From NCBI GenBank assembly GCA_020226215.1, contig CM035231.1, positions 50,496,876 through 50,560,875 on the forward strand: a DNA stretch of 64,000 nucleotides, written 5' to 3'. The first letter of the stretch is position 1, and the number at the start of each line of letters is the position of its first letter. The notes under the pieces were generated by a model. That model had not been told where the DNA came from. It saw nothing but the letters and a program-made list of their open reading frames with translations, and searched no databases. Below are positions 35,389-48,149 of the stretch, piece after piece. The position numbers and the translations under genes were made by a program. The DNA comes from Sindora glabra. Taxonomy: Eukaryota > Streptophyta > Magnoliopsida > Fabales > Fabaceae.

Positions 35389-38300
35389 TGATACACATGC
35401 TCTTCTTATGTCCAAATGATACAATGCTCTTCTTACAACTCTTGCTTTAGTAAGCTAATGGCACCTATCATGGGCTAGTAGTTCTCTAGCCGAAACTATA
35501 TGATACATAGCTTGCCACTCTTGGCCAACATAGTCAACCTTCCCACTTAAATCCACTCAAGGTATACTTGGTAAAGATAGTGGGTACTCACAAGTCCACA
35601 AGCCACAATCGTGTGTCACCAAAGTGCTTACATATATTGGATTGTAAGATCCTTCCACATAAGAAGCCTCCAAGCCTCCAAGCATTAGGAACCAAAAGGG
35701 ATAATTGAATAATGGAGAGGAACACTTCATTCACTTGGATTTATCCCTCATTCATTAGCTTTGAGTGTGTAGGGAGATGACTACAAGCTAACACACTCTA
35801 TTCCTAACTTAATATCTAGGTGCCCCACCAAGCCTTTGGTATACTCCATCCCCTTAAAGAGCTATTTAGAACAAAACCTCTTCTACTAGAAGATGACATA
35901 CTTTTTTGAGTTATCATAAAGGCTTTTTGCCATGCTTCGGGTGTTTGTTTCACTTGAAAACTAACTAACATAAAGATAAAAATTTGACGATCACAAATAT
36001 GGGCTTCTCAAACTCCACCAAATTCCCAAACTAATTAAAAATAACCAAAATACCCCTAAACTTGTGAAAATTAGGAAAAAATTGTACTATTAGCCAAATT
36101 GATCCTAAATTTTCAACAATATGACTGTTATAAATGTTAGATTTTTTAACAAAAGTCTCATCTCAATCTGAGCATGTTTGCCTATCAAACTATCACAATT
36201 TCGAGCTTATGACATTCACCCCATTTTAAATGTCAATGCCCTTATTGATGCCTTAATCTAACATAACTCTATGAAGAATCTACTTACTCTTTTGAAACTT
36301 CATAGTGGTCTTCAACCTATTCTGTTGAGTTACTCCCTTAACCAATTGAAAGCTTACCTCTTTAAGCACTATGAATGCTTCCCCCATCTCAAATTTGGGT
36401 CATCTGTTGCCTTTGCAAAATAGATATTCACCTGGAAAAATGCATCCTTCACAAATTTCTTGAAGGGCTACCTTTATAGTCACCTTTCAAAGTGTCTTGA
36501 CACTCTCTAGCATCACTATCCCACAAAGCTTTCCTGAACTCATTACCTCTATAACATGCTTGACGAGTCAGTTTGCACGGATGCTGCTTCTGTAGCAATC
36601 AAAGTGTGTGCTAACTCTATGGCTCATGACAAATGCTTAGCACTTTGAATCATCTACTAACAAGTATTTTGTATCTAGTGTCCCATTCCACCAGTACAAG
36701 AAACAAAACTTACACTTGATCTATACAAAGAGGCTTTATAACATCACTCCCAAGCCATTTGTTTGCTTTCAGTCAATTCATTGCATTTCACAATGACACT
36801 TACATACTCAATCGATTCCTCTGTTCCTCTCTGGATTGATACCCTCTAGCATCTCCCAGGCTATCACAACTTACTCTCAAAGTTGATGCTTACTAGCATC
36901 ATGATCCTCATAATCACTCCTTGGTGTGCGTCCTTTAATGATTTTATGAGCGCATCCTTAATGGCAGTGCCATTTCAACTTATAGAAAGGGGTTGAGCAT
37001 AGCGCATCTTCCATTTTAGTTTTGGCTTCACTTTACTTGTGCACGAGCAAATGTGAAGCCTAAGGTTGCAAAGTTTCCTCAACCAAGCAACTGTGTAATG
37101 TTAATCTACTACCTACTCCTTTGACTGATTGTTGCTACTTTGCTAAGCAACTACGTAGCCTAACCCATTACTATTGAAGAATCATGTGGGAGATAGTGCA
37201 CACTTCTATCAACCCTATAAATTGTGCACATAGCATCAATTCCTATGAACTCTACCAAGCCCTCTAGCTATGCTCCTCTGAGAAACATGGATGATTCCTC
37301 TAGACCTCTTTGACATGATTTTGGATCACTCCTTCTGGAACAATTCGCTCATGCCTTTCATATGTGGTCATATAATTTTGCACGACCAATGGCTTCACCC
37401 TTTAATTCCAGTGATCCTTCAAACATTCAAGCTTTCTAGCAAGATTAAGGCTTTTCTCTAACTATATTAACTATCAATTCCCTTGTCCCACTAGATGGTG
37501 GTTTGCATCCCTCGGTACCACTACTATGACTGAGCGTATAACTAATATCTCGTGCGCACTAACAAGCAAGATAGTCCACTTGGTACAAATGCTTAGGCCC
37601 ACTGTACCAATCCATGGTCACACCAAATGCATCATTCCATTGCACACTAGCTTCTCAAGCTGATTCAATCTCTTGCACCTTCTAGTTAAGCCTTCAACAA
37701 TGGCACCATCAAGTTTGTGGGAATGATAGCTTCACACTAACCCTTATATAGCATTGGATAAGTAGCATCTAAACCAATTATGCTTTCTCAATCTTGGCAC
37801 TTTGGCACAAACTGGGCTTTGATATGATTTGTGACATGCTTTTCTTATGTCCAAATGATACAATGCTCTTTTTTACAACTCTTGCTTTAGTAAGCTAATG
37901 GCACTTGTCATGGGCTAGTAGTTCTCCATTTCGAAACCATATGACACATGCTTGCCACTCTTGGCCAACATGCTTAGCCTTCCTACTTAAACCTACTCGA
38001 GGCACACTTGGTAAAGCGACACTTATAAGTCCATAAGCCACAATCAGTATGTCACCAAAGTGCTCATGTATATTGGACTGTAAGATCCTTCCACATGGGA
38101 AGCCTTTGCGCACTATGGAGTGAAAGGAACAATTGAATATGGAGAGGAATATTCTGTTCGCTTGGCTTATACCTCATTCAATAACTTTGAGTGTGCAGGC
38201 AGATGGCTACAAGCCAACACACTCCATCCCTAACTCACGTCCCTAACTCAATGTCCAGGCGCCCCATTAAGCTCTTGGCACACTCCACCCCTCTTAAAGA

Positions 38301-38655
38301 GTATTTTGAACAAAATCATTTCTCGCTTGGAAGAAGATATACCATTTTTGAGTTGTCATAAAGGTTTCTCACCATGCTCTGAGTGTCCAGTTTCACTTGA
38401 AAACCAACTAATACGAAGATAAAAATCTGAGGATCACAAATATGGGCTTTCTCAAACTCTACTGAATTCTTAAACCTATCTGAAATAACTAAAATACCCC
38501 CAAACTTATGAAAATTAGGAAAAATTGTAAATTAGTTGGATTAATCCTAAATTTTCAATCATGAGACCATCATAACTGTTGGATTTTTTCACAAAGTCTT
38601 ATCTCTATCTGAGCATATTTGCGTGTTCAACTATCATAACTATTAGCTTATGACA
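35389..38655 (-). mobile_element. Non-autonomous LTR retrotransposon, copy 2
   Basis: Counterpart of 1873-5035, longer by about 104 bp. The LTRs are 35389-36214 (3') and 37832-38655 (5'), and the primer-binding-like site is at about 37805-37831 on the minus strand. The interior carries 61 bp (36545-36605) missing from copy 1. The right LTR has a 13-bp tandem duplication absent from copy 1. About thirty further net bases come from one-base steps where copy 2 is longer. There is no polyprotein. Confidence 0.75.
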
Positions 38656-38683
38656 CACCTTAAGGCTGTTCTTACCACTCTTA

Positions 38684-38813
38684 CTATGCATGAGCTAACA
38701 TGATAATACCCATGACAACTCCAAATAGCCCAAACATAGTACCATTTACAAAAAGTACAGAGTTATGAAAATCAGACAATAAAGAGCTGCTACTAGATAT
38801 TAATTCATGCAAC
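38684..38813 (-). pseudogene. Candidate terminal exon with membrane segment, copy 2
   Basis: Equivalent of 5063-5192: acceptor GTGATAG, LHELISSSSSLLSDF, then FGLFGVVMGIIMLAHA and TAG. The frame is conserved between copies with only R to H and I to V differences. The run of A upstream (T on the coding strand) that forms the pyrimidine tract is a little shorter here. Confidence 0.45.
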
Positions 38814-38971
38814 CTATCACAAAAAAAAAACAAATAAATGAATAGAAAAAGGTATATCTTTTTCATGAGTTAAATCTTGTTAAAATATTAATAGTTTCAC
38901 AAAGAATGTCATTAATACATGCCTTGGATGTTGAATAACAAAATTAGTTGTCTGCTAGAAATATAACTAAC

Positions 38972-39078
38972 CTTTATCTCTCATTCTTCTCCATCTCTTT
39001 GTCATACTCAAATTTATACCAAATAAAATTGACTTTATCCCAAATGTCACCTCCCCTATTTCTTACACAACTTTGTTT
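38972..39078 (-). pseudogene. Candidate internal exon, copy 2
   Basis: Equivalent of 5353-5459: acceptor TTTTGTTGCAG, a frame containing RNRGGDIWDKVNF and YKFEYDKEMEKNER, then TAA two bases before donor AAAG/GTTAGT. Ser to Cys and Arg to Lys differ from copy 1. Confidence 0.4.
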
Positions 39079-39394
39079 CTGCAACAAAATTCAGACATCA
39101 GGAATAATATTAACACAAAAAATAGACAACATAACATACAAAGTTTACAAATACATTCAAACATAACGCAATGACAAAGAATATAATCTATATATGTCTC
39201 TAAGCTTCATTTTATTAGCAATACAATACTCACTACATTTTTAATACAAGTTCATTCATACATCCCATCAGATCTCAAGATGCCTCACAGTGACACAAAT
39301 TAAATTACACCCTTTTAGACAAACCAGCAAAAGTCCCCTTGTAGCACTAATCCATGAGCCAAAAACCATGCAAAACTCCTATATTAATAAATGT

Positions 39395-39659
39395 TCAAAG
39401 CTCATCCTCATTTTCCATCATCAAGTATATACTCTCCAATATCTTTGGTGCTGGGTTATCCCACTAGAGACCAAGTTCTGTAATCCTAAGTAGACATAAT
39501 TGTAACGCCAAAACCCAAACGACACATCAAACATTGAATGAACCGCAACGCCATCACCAGGTGCAAAATCTTAGTAATGCCTCCCAAGACACTCTTCGGA
39601 ACATGATTCCCATACAAATATGACATCTCCAATTGGGGTTTGAGCTATACCTTGCGCCT
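39395..39659 (-). pseudogene. NIP7: NIP7-like ribosome biogenesis protein fragment (PUA domain), copy 2
   Basis: Equivalent of 5776-6040 with the same Trp-to-stop and frame breaks, so the fragment was already dead before the duplication. EMSYLYGNHVLK, PGDGVAVHSMFDV and DIGEYI-type residues are readable on the minus strand. It probably arose from one 3' portion of a NIP7 gene, since an acceptor-like TATGATAG lies at its 5' edge. Confidence 0.85.
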
Positions 39660-40014
39660 ATCATAAAGATAGTTTAATTGAGAAAAACTAACATAACAAA
39701 TAGGGTCTTCCCACTGAACCACATAAGCAGTAGTGTAAAAAAATTTTGCACACTTATGACAGTCCATTTTTAGTAAAAATTACAAAAATAGAGAGCAAAG
39801 ATCCAGATAAGATGATAGTCATGCGAAGTTAATTATCTATGTAAGAAAAATTCCTTAGAATACAAACTGTAGCGCTTAGCAAATAAAGATTGACGTGAAA
39901 ATCAGAGATCAATCACATTTAGTTGCAGAAGTAAATAACTCTAAGGAAAAAAAACTTGGAACAACTAAATATTGGTGGCCAAAGCCAACACCACTGAAGC
40001 CGCTTACAACATAC

Positions 40015-40179
40015 TTAGATAATGAACAACGTCGGTAACGGTTGCCCGTCCTCTGCCAGATAATCATTGAGCATCAACATCAATTCGCAGTGCTGCTGTG
40101 AAAGATCGTGGCATAGGACGCTGCGCCGTCCCTGATTTCCGATCTCCTCATCGATTCGCTTCCTTTTTCAAATTTCAGA
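40015..40179 (-). pseudogene. Candidate coding exon of unidentified gene, copy 2
   Basis: Equivalent of 6396-6560. It reads IDEEIGNQGRRSVLCHDLSQ, QHCELMLMLNDYLAEDGQ and FII, and then the last codon before the GTATGT donor is TAA where copy 1 has TAC. Several amino-acid changes but no frameshift separate the copies over this stretch. Confidence 0.4.
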
Positions 40180-40287
40180 TTGAGCTTGATCAGCTTGCAA
40201 AGGGAGGATAATGCAATTTCAAAGAAGGCCAACTGATTTCACAAGCCCACGTGTTGGAAGCATGTGCGATCTTCAACCAGGGCAAAT

Positions 40288-40491
40288 TTACCATGAACAG
40301 TAACTAGGACATAGAAGCCTATCCCTTAAAAATTTTTCCACGCTTGAAGCATACCAAGGATGAATAATGTTGCTTACTTTTAGCAAGCATCGATTACACA
40401 CTTTGACTCTTTTGGACTGATGTGAAATTTCCGCCTTATATCTCGGAGACGCGTAAGGACCGAAAACCACTTGAGGGCGAGGGCTCCGCAT
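40288..40491 (-). pseudogene. Candidate first exon or small ORF, copy 2
   Basis: Equivalent of 6669-6872. The 67-codon frame is intact, starts MRSPRPQVVFGPY, and has the same internal GTAAGC donor after CLLK. There are two replacements relative to copy 1. Confidence 0.35.
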
Positions 40492-40786
40492 CCGTCTTTA
40501 TCGTGGCAAGTCACCTTTCAAAGGAGTGATTTTGTCCGTATTAATAATACAGGAAGTTTTATTTATTGTAAAATAAAAAATAAATTATTTGGTTAGTTAT
40601 TTTCAAATAAATTAAGAAAATTAATTTTTTTAAGAAAGTTTCATTTTCACGTAGCATAAAAGTTGGTTTACCTATCTCTTCAAAGTAAGTTTTACTTCTA
40701 TTATTTATTGATATAATAATAAAATTATCTTTGATAAATTTAATTAATAATAATTAAAATTAATAGATTTATATTTAGAAATTTAA

Positions 40787-40920
40787 ATTATAGTTGCAGT
40801 CACAGTCGTAATATTGCTACGATGTGGACTAATGCCGAAAAATATAGATATAAAGGTCCAAAATTATGAAAAATCGTGGATATAATTTGGTCTACAAATG
40901 CAATATTGCACCAAATATAA
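40787..40920. mobile_element. CpG-depleted MITE relic, copy 2
   Basis: Equivalent of 7159-7292. It keeps four CpGs (for example CAGTCGTA and GCCGAA), two of which are TpG or similar in copy 1. This is consistent with continuing methylcytosine deamination after the duplication. Confidence 0.6.
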
Positions 40921-41348
40921 TTGAGTTTTTTTTGTTTATTTTTGCATTTTAGCTTTTGATTTTTTATTCAATCTTATTTTATTACCTATTATTTTAATGC
41001 AACTTTTACAAGTCTGTATAAGTAACAAATTTAGTCCAAGTTATCATCTTTAGCATTCTATCATATTTTGTACTATGCTTCATGTAAAAATGTATAATAC
41101 ACCAGTTTTTTATGAATGTCATTACATCTACAAGTATTATGTTCAAAAGGCTCTTTTTAGGAAGTGTAAACCTCTCATACTTAACTTCAAGTATTAAGAC
41201 ATAGACTTAGTGAAGTATTCATCTTTGACTATGGTATTGTATGCAATCTTCCACTGTTTTCAATTTTTTGTTTTTTACCTTACTTTTTAAAGTTATTTAA
41301 ATTTGTATAGTATAATAAAAAGAGATTTTGGCTTTCCATATTTTATTA

Positions 41349-41517
41349 GGAATATAGGGCAAATAGGGAGGATGAGGGTGTGAGGAACATTGGGATATGG
41401 TTAGGATTTAGGATGAGGCAGTGAGGAATTGGAGGGGGGTGATCAAAGTGATGAATGTGGAGTTAGGATTAGGGTTTGGGATAGGGGAGTGAGGAATTAG
41501 GGGCTAGGGTTTAGGTT
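41349..41517 (+). repeat. G-rich, telomere-like degenerate repeat, copy 2
   Basis: Equivalent of 7735-7890, with the same TTAGG, ATTAGGG, TTTGGG and GATAGGGG motifs and a few substitutions. Confidence 0.55.
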
Positions 41518-44190
41518 TTTGAGATAGCAAGATATATAACATTAGTTATTGAGATGAATCAATTTAATATTCTAGTTATTAGATATCATTTTTTCAGAAA
41601 GTAAATGACATTTAATATTGTCTCCTAAGATTATTGAAACATAAACAATGTTGACTTTCATGGAGTAAAAACCAATGTTATTTTTCTTTTCTATGACAAT
41701 TTACAAATCAGTGTTGAAATGACATATACAATGGTCAATTACATGTCAGTTATTTTCTAATGTGCAATCCCCCCAAATATTTGATATCAATCAACTATTA
41801 TATAGTAGTGAAAGGATGAGTTAGTATGTCCGATGGCATTGCAAAGTTGGTAGCCAACTAAAATGAGACCTCTATGTAGTAGTGGCCTTAATTTCGGAGA
41901 AATTCTTAGGTACACATCCTATATTACATGAAATCATTTTAAATCATTTTAAAATATCAAATTATTTGTAGGTTTTGATTTGATGTAGTAACTACAATTA
42001 CAAATGTTGCATCTAGTCATCCAAATGAGTGGATCTCCTACATTTTCATGGTTCCCACACTAATCCAAAGTTAGATAAAGATTTACAGTTGATTAAGATT
42101 AATAGAGGATTCATGAAAATGCAAAGGTCCCTCTTAGTTAGATTGTTAGATGCAACAAACATTTATGATCACTACACTAGATCAAAACTTGAAGATAGTT
42201 TAGTAATTAAAAATTATTATAAAATGGCTTCATGTAATATATAATGTATATCTAAAAATTTCTCCTAATTTTGTGCTTGATGGATGATGTGTTAGACTAA
42301 AAGAGATATTACAATTGATAGGATAAGAAAAATGTAAAGATCACAAATGCCAAGGAAGAAAAATGGTGAATTTATGAAATAATGGGGATGGTGAAAAGAA
42401 AAGTTATAACATAAAAGTGAATATATATTTGACATTGTTAAGTTGGAATTTAACAATTCAATTCAATAATTTTCATTTATTTTAATATTGTAAGTGAAGG
42501 GAGGGATGAATAGTTATAATAAATGTAAAAGTAAGACATTAATAGTATTAGTTATAAAACATGAAGTATGTAATAGTCACAATCATTGTATATGAGAGAA
42601 TAAATGTTGTGTTTATCATAATTTTCTTGGCACATATTATTGTGTAAAGTTGAAATGGCACGAACAACTTATTTTTTGTGTTATCATAGACTCGTTATTT
42701 TTTTGTGGCAAAAGTTTTGAATCATTTGATGAAAAACTAATTGATGATGAGTGTTTGAAGGACTTCAAATTAAAATATAACTGAAATTTAATTGAGTATT
42801 ATTATGTATATTTTATGATATTGATTATAGAACCATCATGAAAAAGGAAAACAACAACCCTCATAACTAAAAAGTCATCATCAAGTGGCTCATTAATGAA
42901 AAGAAATTCGTGGTAATGGAATTATTAGTTATGCTCAAGTGGCTAATTATTTATGTGCCAATTTAAAACTAAAAAGCCAGCCAAAAGGGCTTTCCGGCCT
43001 TCTAATACGGAAACAATAAGGAGGATCTAAAGAATATGCTAATTACTAATAGATGGCGCTGTTAGTATTCATAAGCACGAAAGTGAGATTTGAATCTTTT
43101 CCTATCATTTTACATAAGCGCTCTGTTAGTATTCATAAATCCAAAAAGAAATGCTAATTAATTACCAATGATTTATTCATAGTTCTAAATTCACAGCATG
43201 GTAGCCGTGGTATTGCAATTGTGTTGTCCTTGGTAACTGCAATTTTGCTGATCATGATGTAAGTGCAGTTACAATTTAGAAGGATCGGTTTCAGGATACT
43301 CTCAAATTATAGTTTGAATGTCTTTCGTGTGCTAAACTAGAAATTCATTAGGAGAAGATGACAAATAATATGGTTAGATATATAATTTAGTCATTATTAA
43401 ATTTTCAATGACAATATAAACTTCAAAAATTAAATAAATTAATTTGTTATTTATTTACTGACGAGGTTGATCTTTGACGAAATTAAACTACGGATCTAAT
43501 CAATTACAAACTGCGTTCCAGAGCATAACAGCTAAAAGGAAAAGGTGCACGGAAATTAAAGCTTTCGGCTGAATGGAAACCTAAGGCAATAATAGTAATA
43601 ACATCACATCTGCCTGCATAATTCCATGGGCGCACCACTTATCCTTTATATACTACATAAGGGTAAAATCACTTTAAGAGTCTATTTAGATTTCCTCAGT
43701 CATTAGTTACCCAAAATATCCATTTGTAATCGCTTCTAAATTTATTTTAATATAATAAATAATATTAGAGAAGTACGGAAGAACTGCATTATTGAAATGC
43801 CACAATCCAAGTCGATCTGCTGTTAAATATTACTAGAAAGAGCTCTAATACTTTTCCTTTTTTTTTTTACCTGATTAGAATTAATATTTACAAATTTTCA
43901 TTACTATTTTATATTTAATAATAACTTTTTATTTGTATTTAAAATCTAATTTCAAATTTTATTTTTTATACATATAATGAATAATGAATACTTTTATAGT
44001 TGATAATTAAATTCCTTTAAGATATATAGTAGCCCATGTAAAGTTAGGCATTAGTCTAGCCCATTGTTCTATATCACAGTCTCAGTCGTGATTATTTTAA
44101 TATAACTGTTTAAAAATATGAAAATATATTTTCATACGAAGTGAATCTCCAAAAAAATTCGATGAGAGGATTTAGTGTAACAATCCTCAG
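41518..44190. other. AT-rich intergenic region, no gene supported, copy 2
   Basis: Equivalent of 7891-10552. It contains a short local duplication (AAATCATTTT twice near 41931-41950) not seen in copy 1. The 71-codon ORF at 42029-42244 has no recognisable domain. Confidence 0.5.
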
Positions 44191-44937
44191 GATTCGTTTG
44201 GTTGGAAAAAAAAAAATTTTTGAAATTCATTTTCCAACTTTTTCTTGTTTGGATATTCAAAAATTTTAATTAACAGAAAAATAAATTCTGGTCAATCAGA
44301 AAGTTGTATTATTTTTAAAGAAAATAACTTTTCATTTAAAAAACGGAATTCATTTTCCTTGTTATTTAGTATATCTATATCCAAGCCCAAACTTTTTACC
44401 TTCTCACCTTATTACATAATTGTGATTATAAATATAATTTATTTTTATTTATTAAATATTTTATGATTGATGCTCCATTTTTATTTTTATAAAATCTATT
44501 TTTATTTATTAAATTTAGGTGCAAATTTTTATGCAACATTTACTAAAATATTTTTTCTTTTTTTCTCATGATGGATACTCTATTATATAATATTTTATAG
44601 CAATTAATTAAATTAACTATGTGAATCTATATATAAGATTTTGTAATCCTTTAATTTATATTTTATTATTAAAAATTAATCATTATTGGACTATTGGGTA
44701 CCAAGAACAATAAAAATTTTATTAAAAAATTCCTTTTTTAAAAGGTAAGTAAAATTATAATAATTTTAAAGTAAATAATTTTGATTTATTTTAAACAAAA
44801 TTAATTTTTCTTTGTATACCAGACACTAGAAAATATTTTTTCTTTATGCACCAAATAATAGAAAATCAATTCATTTTTCAGAAATATGTTTTCTTAAGAA
44901 AGCATTTTCTAAAAATTTCATTTTCCCCTAAACCAAA
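44191..44937. mobile_element. MITE with Harbinger/hAT-like ends, copy 2
   Basis: Equivalent of 10553-11277. The ends are CGTTTGGTTGGAAAAAAA and TTTTCCCCTAAACCAAA, inverted repeats that match better here than in copy 1. The inside differs from copy 1 by an extra stretch near 44340-44365. Confidence 0.5.
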
Positions 44938-45700
44938 TTAATTAATATATTAAATATTCCAGTTTTACTCCTTCACAAATTAATTAATGAATCCCGTTAC
45001 ATAATTTGTAAACTGCCAAAACAATTAATTATGAACATGCGTATCTCCAAACGAAGCTATCAGACAGTTTGTGAACGAAAATTTGGAATTGTTGTCAACC
45101 CATTGATGGCTAGGGATCACAAACATATTTAAATATTATTAATTTCGTTTGTATTAATTTATTGGTGTCATTAATTGATTGGCTGAAGTCTTGTGGGTTG
45201 AAATGTTAGGCTGCTGATACCTTTACTTGTGGGGCTCTAAAGAAAAGGAGAGACATTAAGTGCTAAAAGTCGCCTCCATCAAGATGCATGCACGCATCAA
45301 ACCTTATCTATTCGTAGCTTGAATTATTCACGTAAGCACTAGGTGATATTACATTTTGGAAGTTTAAATATAAATTTTAAGCAATGGAATTTAAGAAACA
45401 AATATATACCTAATTAGAATTCATGTAAAATTTTGAGTTTTAATCCTATCTAGATTTCAGGAAAATGCAGAAAAAATTAGAAAAATAATAAATAGTTTTG
45501 ATCTTTAAGGGAAAAAAGTTGTGAATTATTAATATATATTTTATTTAAAAAGTTGATACATAAAATTGTTGAATATATATGAACATAATAGGGTAATATT
45601 TGAATAACCAAAATAAATATGATTTTCATTTCTTAAATTAATAGGTAAATATATAAAAATAAAACTACACTTAAAGAATAGATAAATTATTCTTTGACTA
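44938..45700. other. AT-rich intergenic region, nothing recognised, copy 2
   Basis: Equivalent of 11278-12044. No gene or repeat was identified. Confidence 0.5.
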
Positions 45701-45705
45701 AAAAT
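45701..45705 (+). repeat. Copia target-site duplication, left
   Basis: AAAAT directly before the TGTTCGG end of the left LTR, identical to 52329-52333. Confidence 0.85.
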
Positions 45706-46429
45706 TGTTCGGAAAATGCTTGATACTAGAATTGCAGAAGTAAACCCTTTTCCCTCTTTGTATGATTAAGATAGGCAATTAGAAAGTACAAAAATAGAGA
45801 TCAGAACACACAAATTTTTACATGAAAACCCCTCAAAAATCCAAGAGAAAACTCATGGGATGGTAGGTCCAAAATCTTCCACTATAATTGTAGGATTACA
45901 AAGGTATTTTTCTTCTCTAGTATAATTCTAGAAGATTTTACAACATCTTACCCATTAAGGATAGATTAGAAGAATTTTCTCTCACCCAATTTAGTGAATC
46001 ACTCTCAACTTTGTGGTGGAACTCACATTAGTTTGAGAAACACTCAAACCCTTCATTCAAAGTGGCTCTCACTATTTCTCTCATTCTCTTGGAGGAACTC
46101 TTTTGTTTAATGCTTGCTTGAATGAATGACTCACCACTTCCTAGAGGACCTCTATTTATATGGAGGGGGTCTTATGCATGAATCCAACAAGCTCTAGAAA
46201 AATCTTCTATTTAATCCTTTTTCTTTCTCCATGTGGCTTTGATTATCCAATTCTTGAAAATTGTAATCTTGAATATTGTTAGCTTTTTCTAATGCATGGG
46301 AGATTCATCATCATAATTTTAAGTGCTATATAATTAATAGAGTACGCATCATCCCATTTGAGAATATTGGTATTTTAGTTTTCTTTTTGGTTGGTAGTCT
46401 ACAATTAATGAACAGACCAAAACCTAACA
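45706..46429 (-). repeat. Copia 3' LTR, copy 2
   Basis: A 724-bp LTR, TGTTCGG...CCTAACA on the plus strand. A polypurine tract abuts it inside (plus strand TTCTCCCCCTTCC at 46431-46443, better preserved than in copy 1). Confidence 0.9.
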
Positions 46430-46447
46430 ATTCTCCCCCTTCCTGAA

Positions 46448-46945
46448 TTAATTGGGGAGCACCACCACGTTGACTCCTTCATAGAAATCTTTAAAATTCT
46501 TACTTAGAATCACCTTGGTCAACATGTCAGACCAATTCTTACCTATATGGACTTTGTCAAGGTGCAAATGCTTCTCCTTTATCACATCCAGTATCCAATG
46601 ATAACAAACATCGATATGTTTTGTGTGGGAGTGATAGGCTGAAGTTTTAGCCAAATGAATTACACTTTAATTATCATAACATAGCATATAATTTTCTTAT
46701 TTTTGACTTAGTTCATGTAAAAAATTCTTCATCCACAACATTTGTTTGCATGCCTCTATTGCTACAATGTACTTGGCCTTTATGGCAGATAGGACCACAA
46801 ATTTTTGGGGGTTAGATTTCCAAGATATTGCTTCTTTTGCAAATGTAGTCAAATATCTTGATGTTAACTTTCTTAAATCAACGTCACTACTTAAGTTAGC
46901 ACTTATGTATCCTTTAAACTCAGGTTTGCCTTTGCCAAAGCACAA
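46448..46945 (-). pseudogene. Copia RNase H domain, copy 2
   Basis: Minus-strand open pieces give FKGYISANLSSDVDLRKLTS, EAISWKSNPQKFVVLSAIKA, EACKQMLWMKNFLHEL (46945-46697), then HSHTKHIDVCYHWILDVIKE and WSDMLTK (46654-46448). These match the copia RNase H (D-N-RKSTSGY, SWQSKLQ..ALST.EAEY, RTKHIDVRYHW). They lie in two frames, so it is broken. Confidence 0.87.
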
Positions 46946-46963
46946 GCACTTTTAAGATGTACC

Positions 46964-48140
46964 CTAGAGATATATAAATATCCATTTAATAGCAACATAA
47001 TGCTCCTTCCTAAGGTTTGACAAGTATTGACTTACAAGACCAATAGTATAAGATATGTTAGGCCTAGTGCAAGTCATTGCATACATAAGGCTTCCAACAA
47101 TTGATAAGTATGGCACATTCTTCATTTTTGCTTTCTCTTTCCCACTTAATGGACATTGCTTCTTACTTAACTTGAAATATTCAGTAGGTGGAGTGCTAAT
47201 TGGTTTAGCCTTATCCATGTTGAATCTTTTAAGAAATTTCTCGATATATATCTCTTGGGATAGCCATGACAACTTCTTTAATCTATCTTGAGTAATTTTC
47301 ATCCCAAGGATTTACTTTGTTAGGCTAAGATCCTTCATGGCGATTAGGCTAAGATCTTTCATGGCAAATGACTTGCTTAAGTGTTTCTTAAATGTAGCAA
47401 TTTTCTTCAAGTCCTTTCCAACTATAAACATATCATCAACATAAAGTAAAAGTATAATGTAATCACCATTGGCATACCTCTTAATGCATATGCAGTGGTT
47501 AGCATGAGTTTTCTTGAAGTCATGTTAAGCCATGAATGAATCAATTTTTTTGTATCATTGTCTGGGTGCTTGCTTTAAACCATACAAGCTCTTTTTAAGA
47601 CAACACACTAAGTGTTCCTTACTTGAAACTTCAAAATCCTTTAGTTGCTCCATATAGATTTCTTCTTCTAGGTCTCCATGAAGAAAGCCAATCTTCACAT
47701 CAAGTTAATCATTTTCCAAGTTTAGGCTGGCAACTAGACCTAAGACAGCTCAAATCGATGACATCTTCACCACTAGAGAAAAGATCTCTTCAAAATCTAT
47801 GTCTTTCTTTAATTTGCATTCCTTGACAATAATTTAGGCCTTATATATTGGTTGCAAGCTATTTTCTTTTGTTCTAAGCTTATACACCCATTTATTTTCC
47901 AAGGGTTACTTTCCTTTTGGTAGCTTCCTTAAATCATATGTTTGATTCTGCTTTAGGGACTATATCTCCTCTTGCATGGCTTTCAATCATTCTTCTTTCT
48001 CATTACTAGTAATGGCTTCTTAATAACTCTGAGACTCCCTCTTATCTGCTATTATCACATATTCATCTATCATATATTTGGTGGAAGAATGCCTGTTCCT
48101 TGTGGACTGCCTCAACTGTGGTTTCTCTTATATCTTTAGT
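46964..48140 (-). pseudogene. Copia reverse transcriptase, copy 2
   Basis: The minus strand keeps the YVDD box (47432-47443), followed by MFIVGKDLKKIA, SKSFAMKDL, LSQEIYIEKFLKRFNMDKAK, and PYLSIVGSLMYAMTCTRPNI. A 24-bp in-frame tandem duplication near 47320-47367 is absent from copy 1. Stops and frameshifts elsewhere inactivate the protein. Confidence 0.87.
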
Positions 48141-48149
48141 TGTTTTGGC

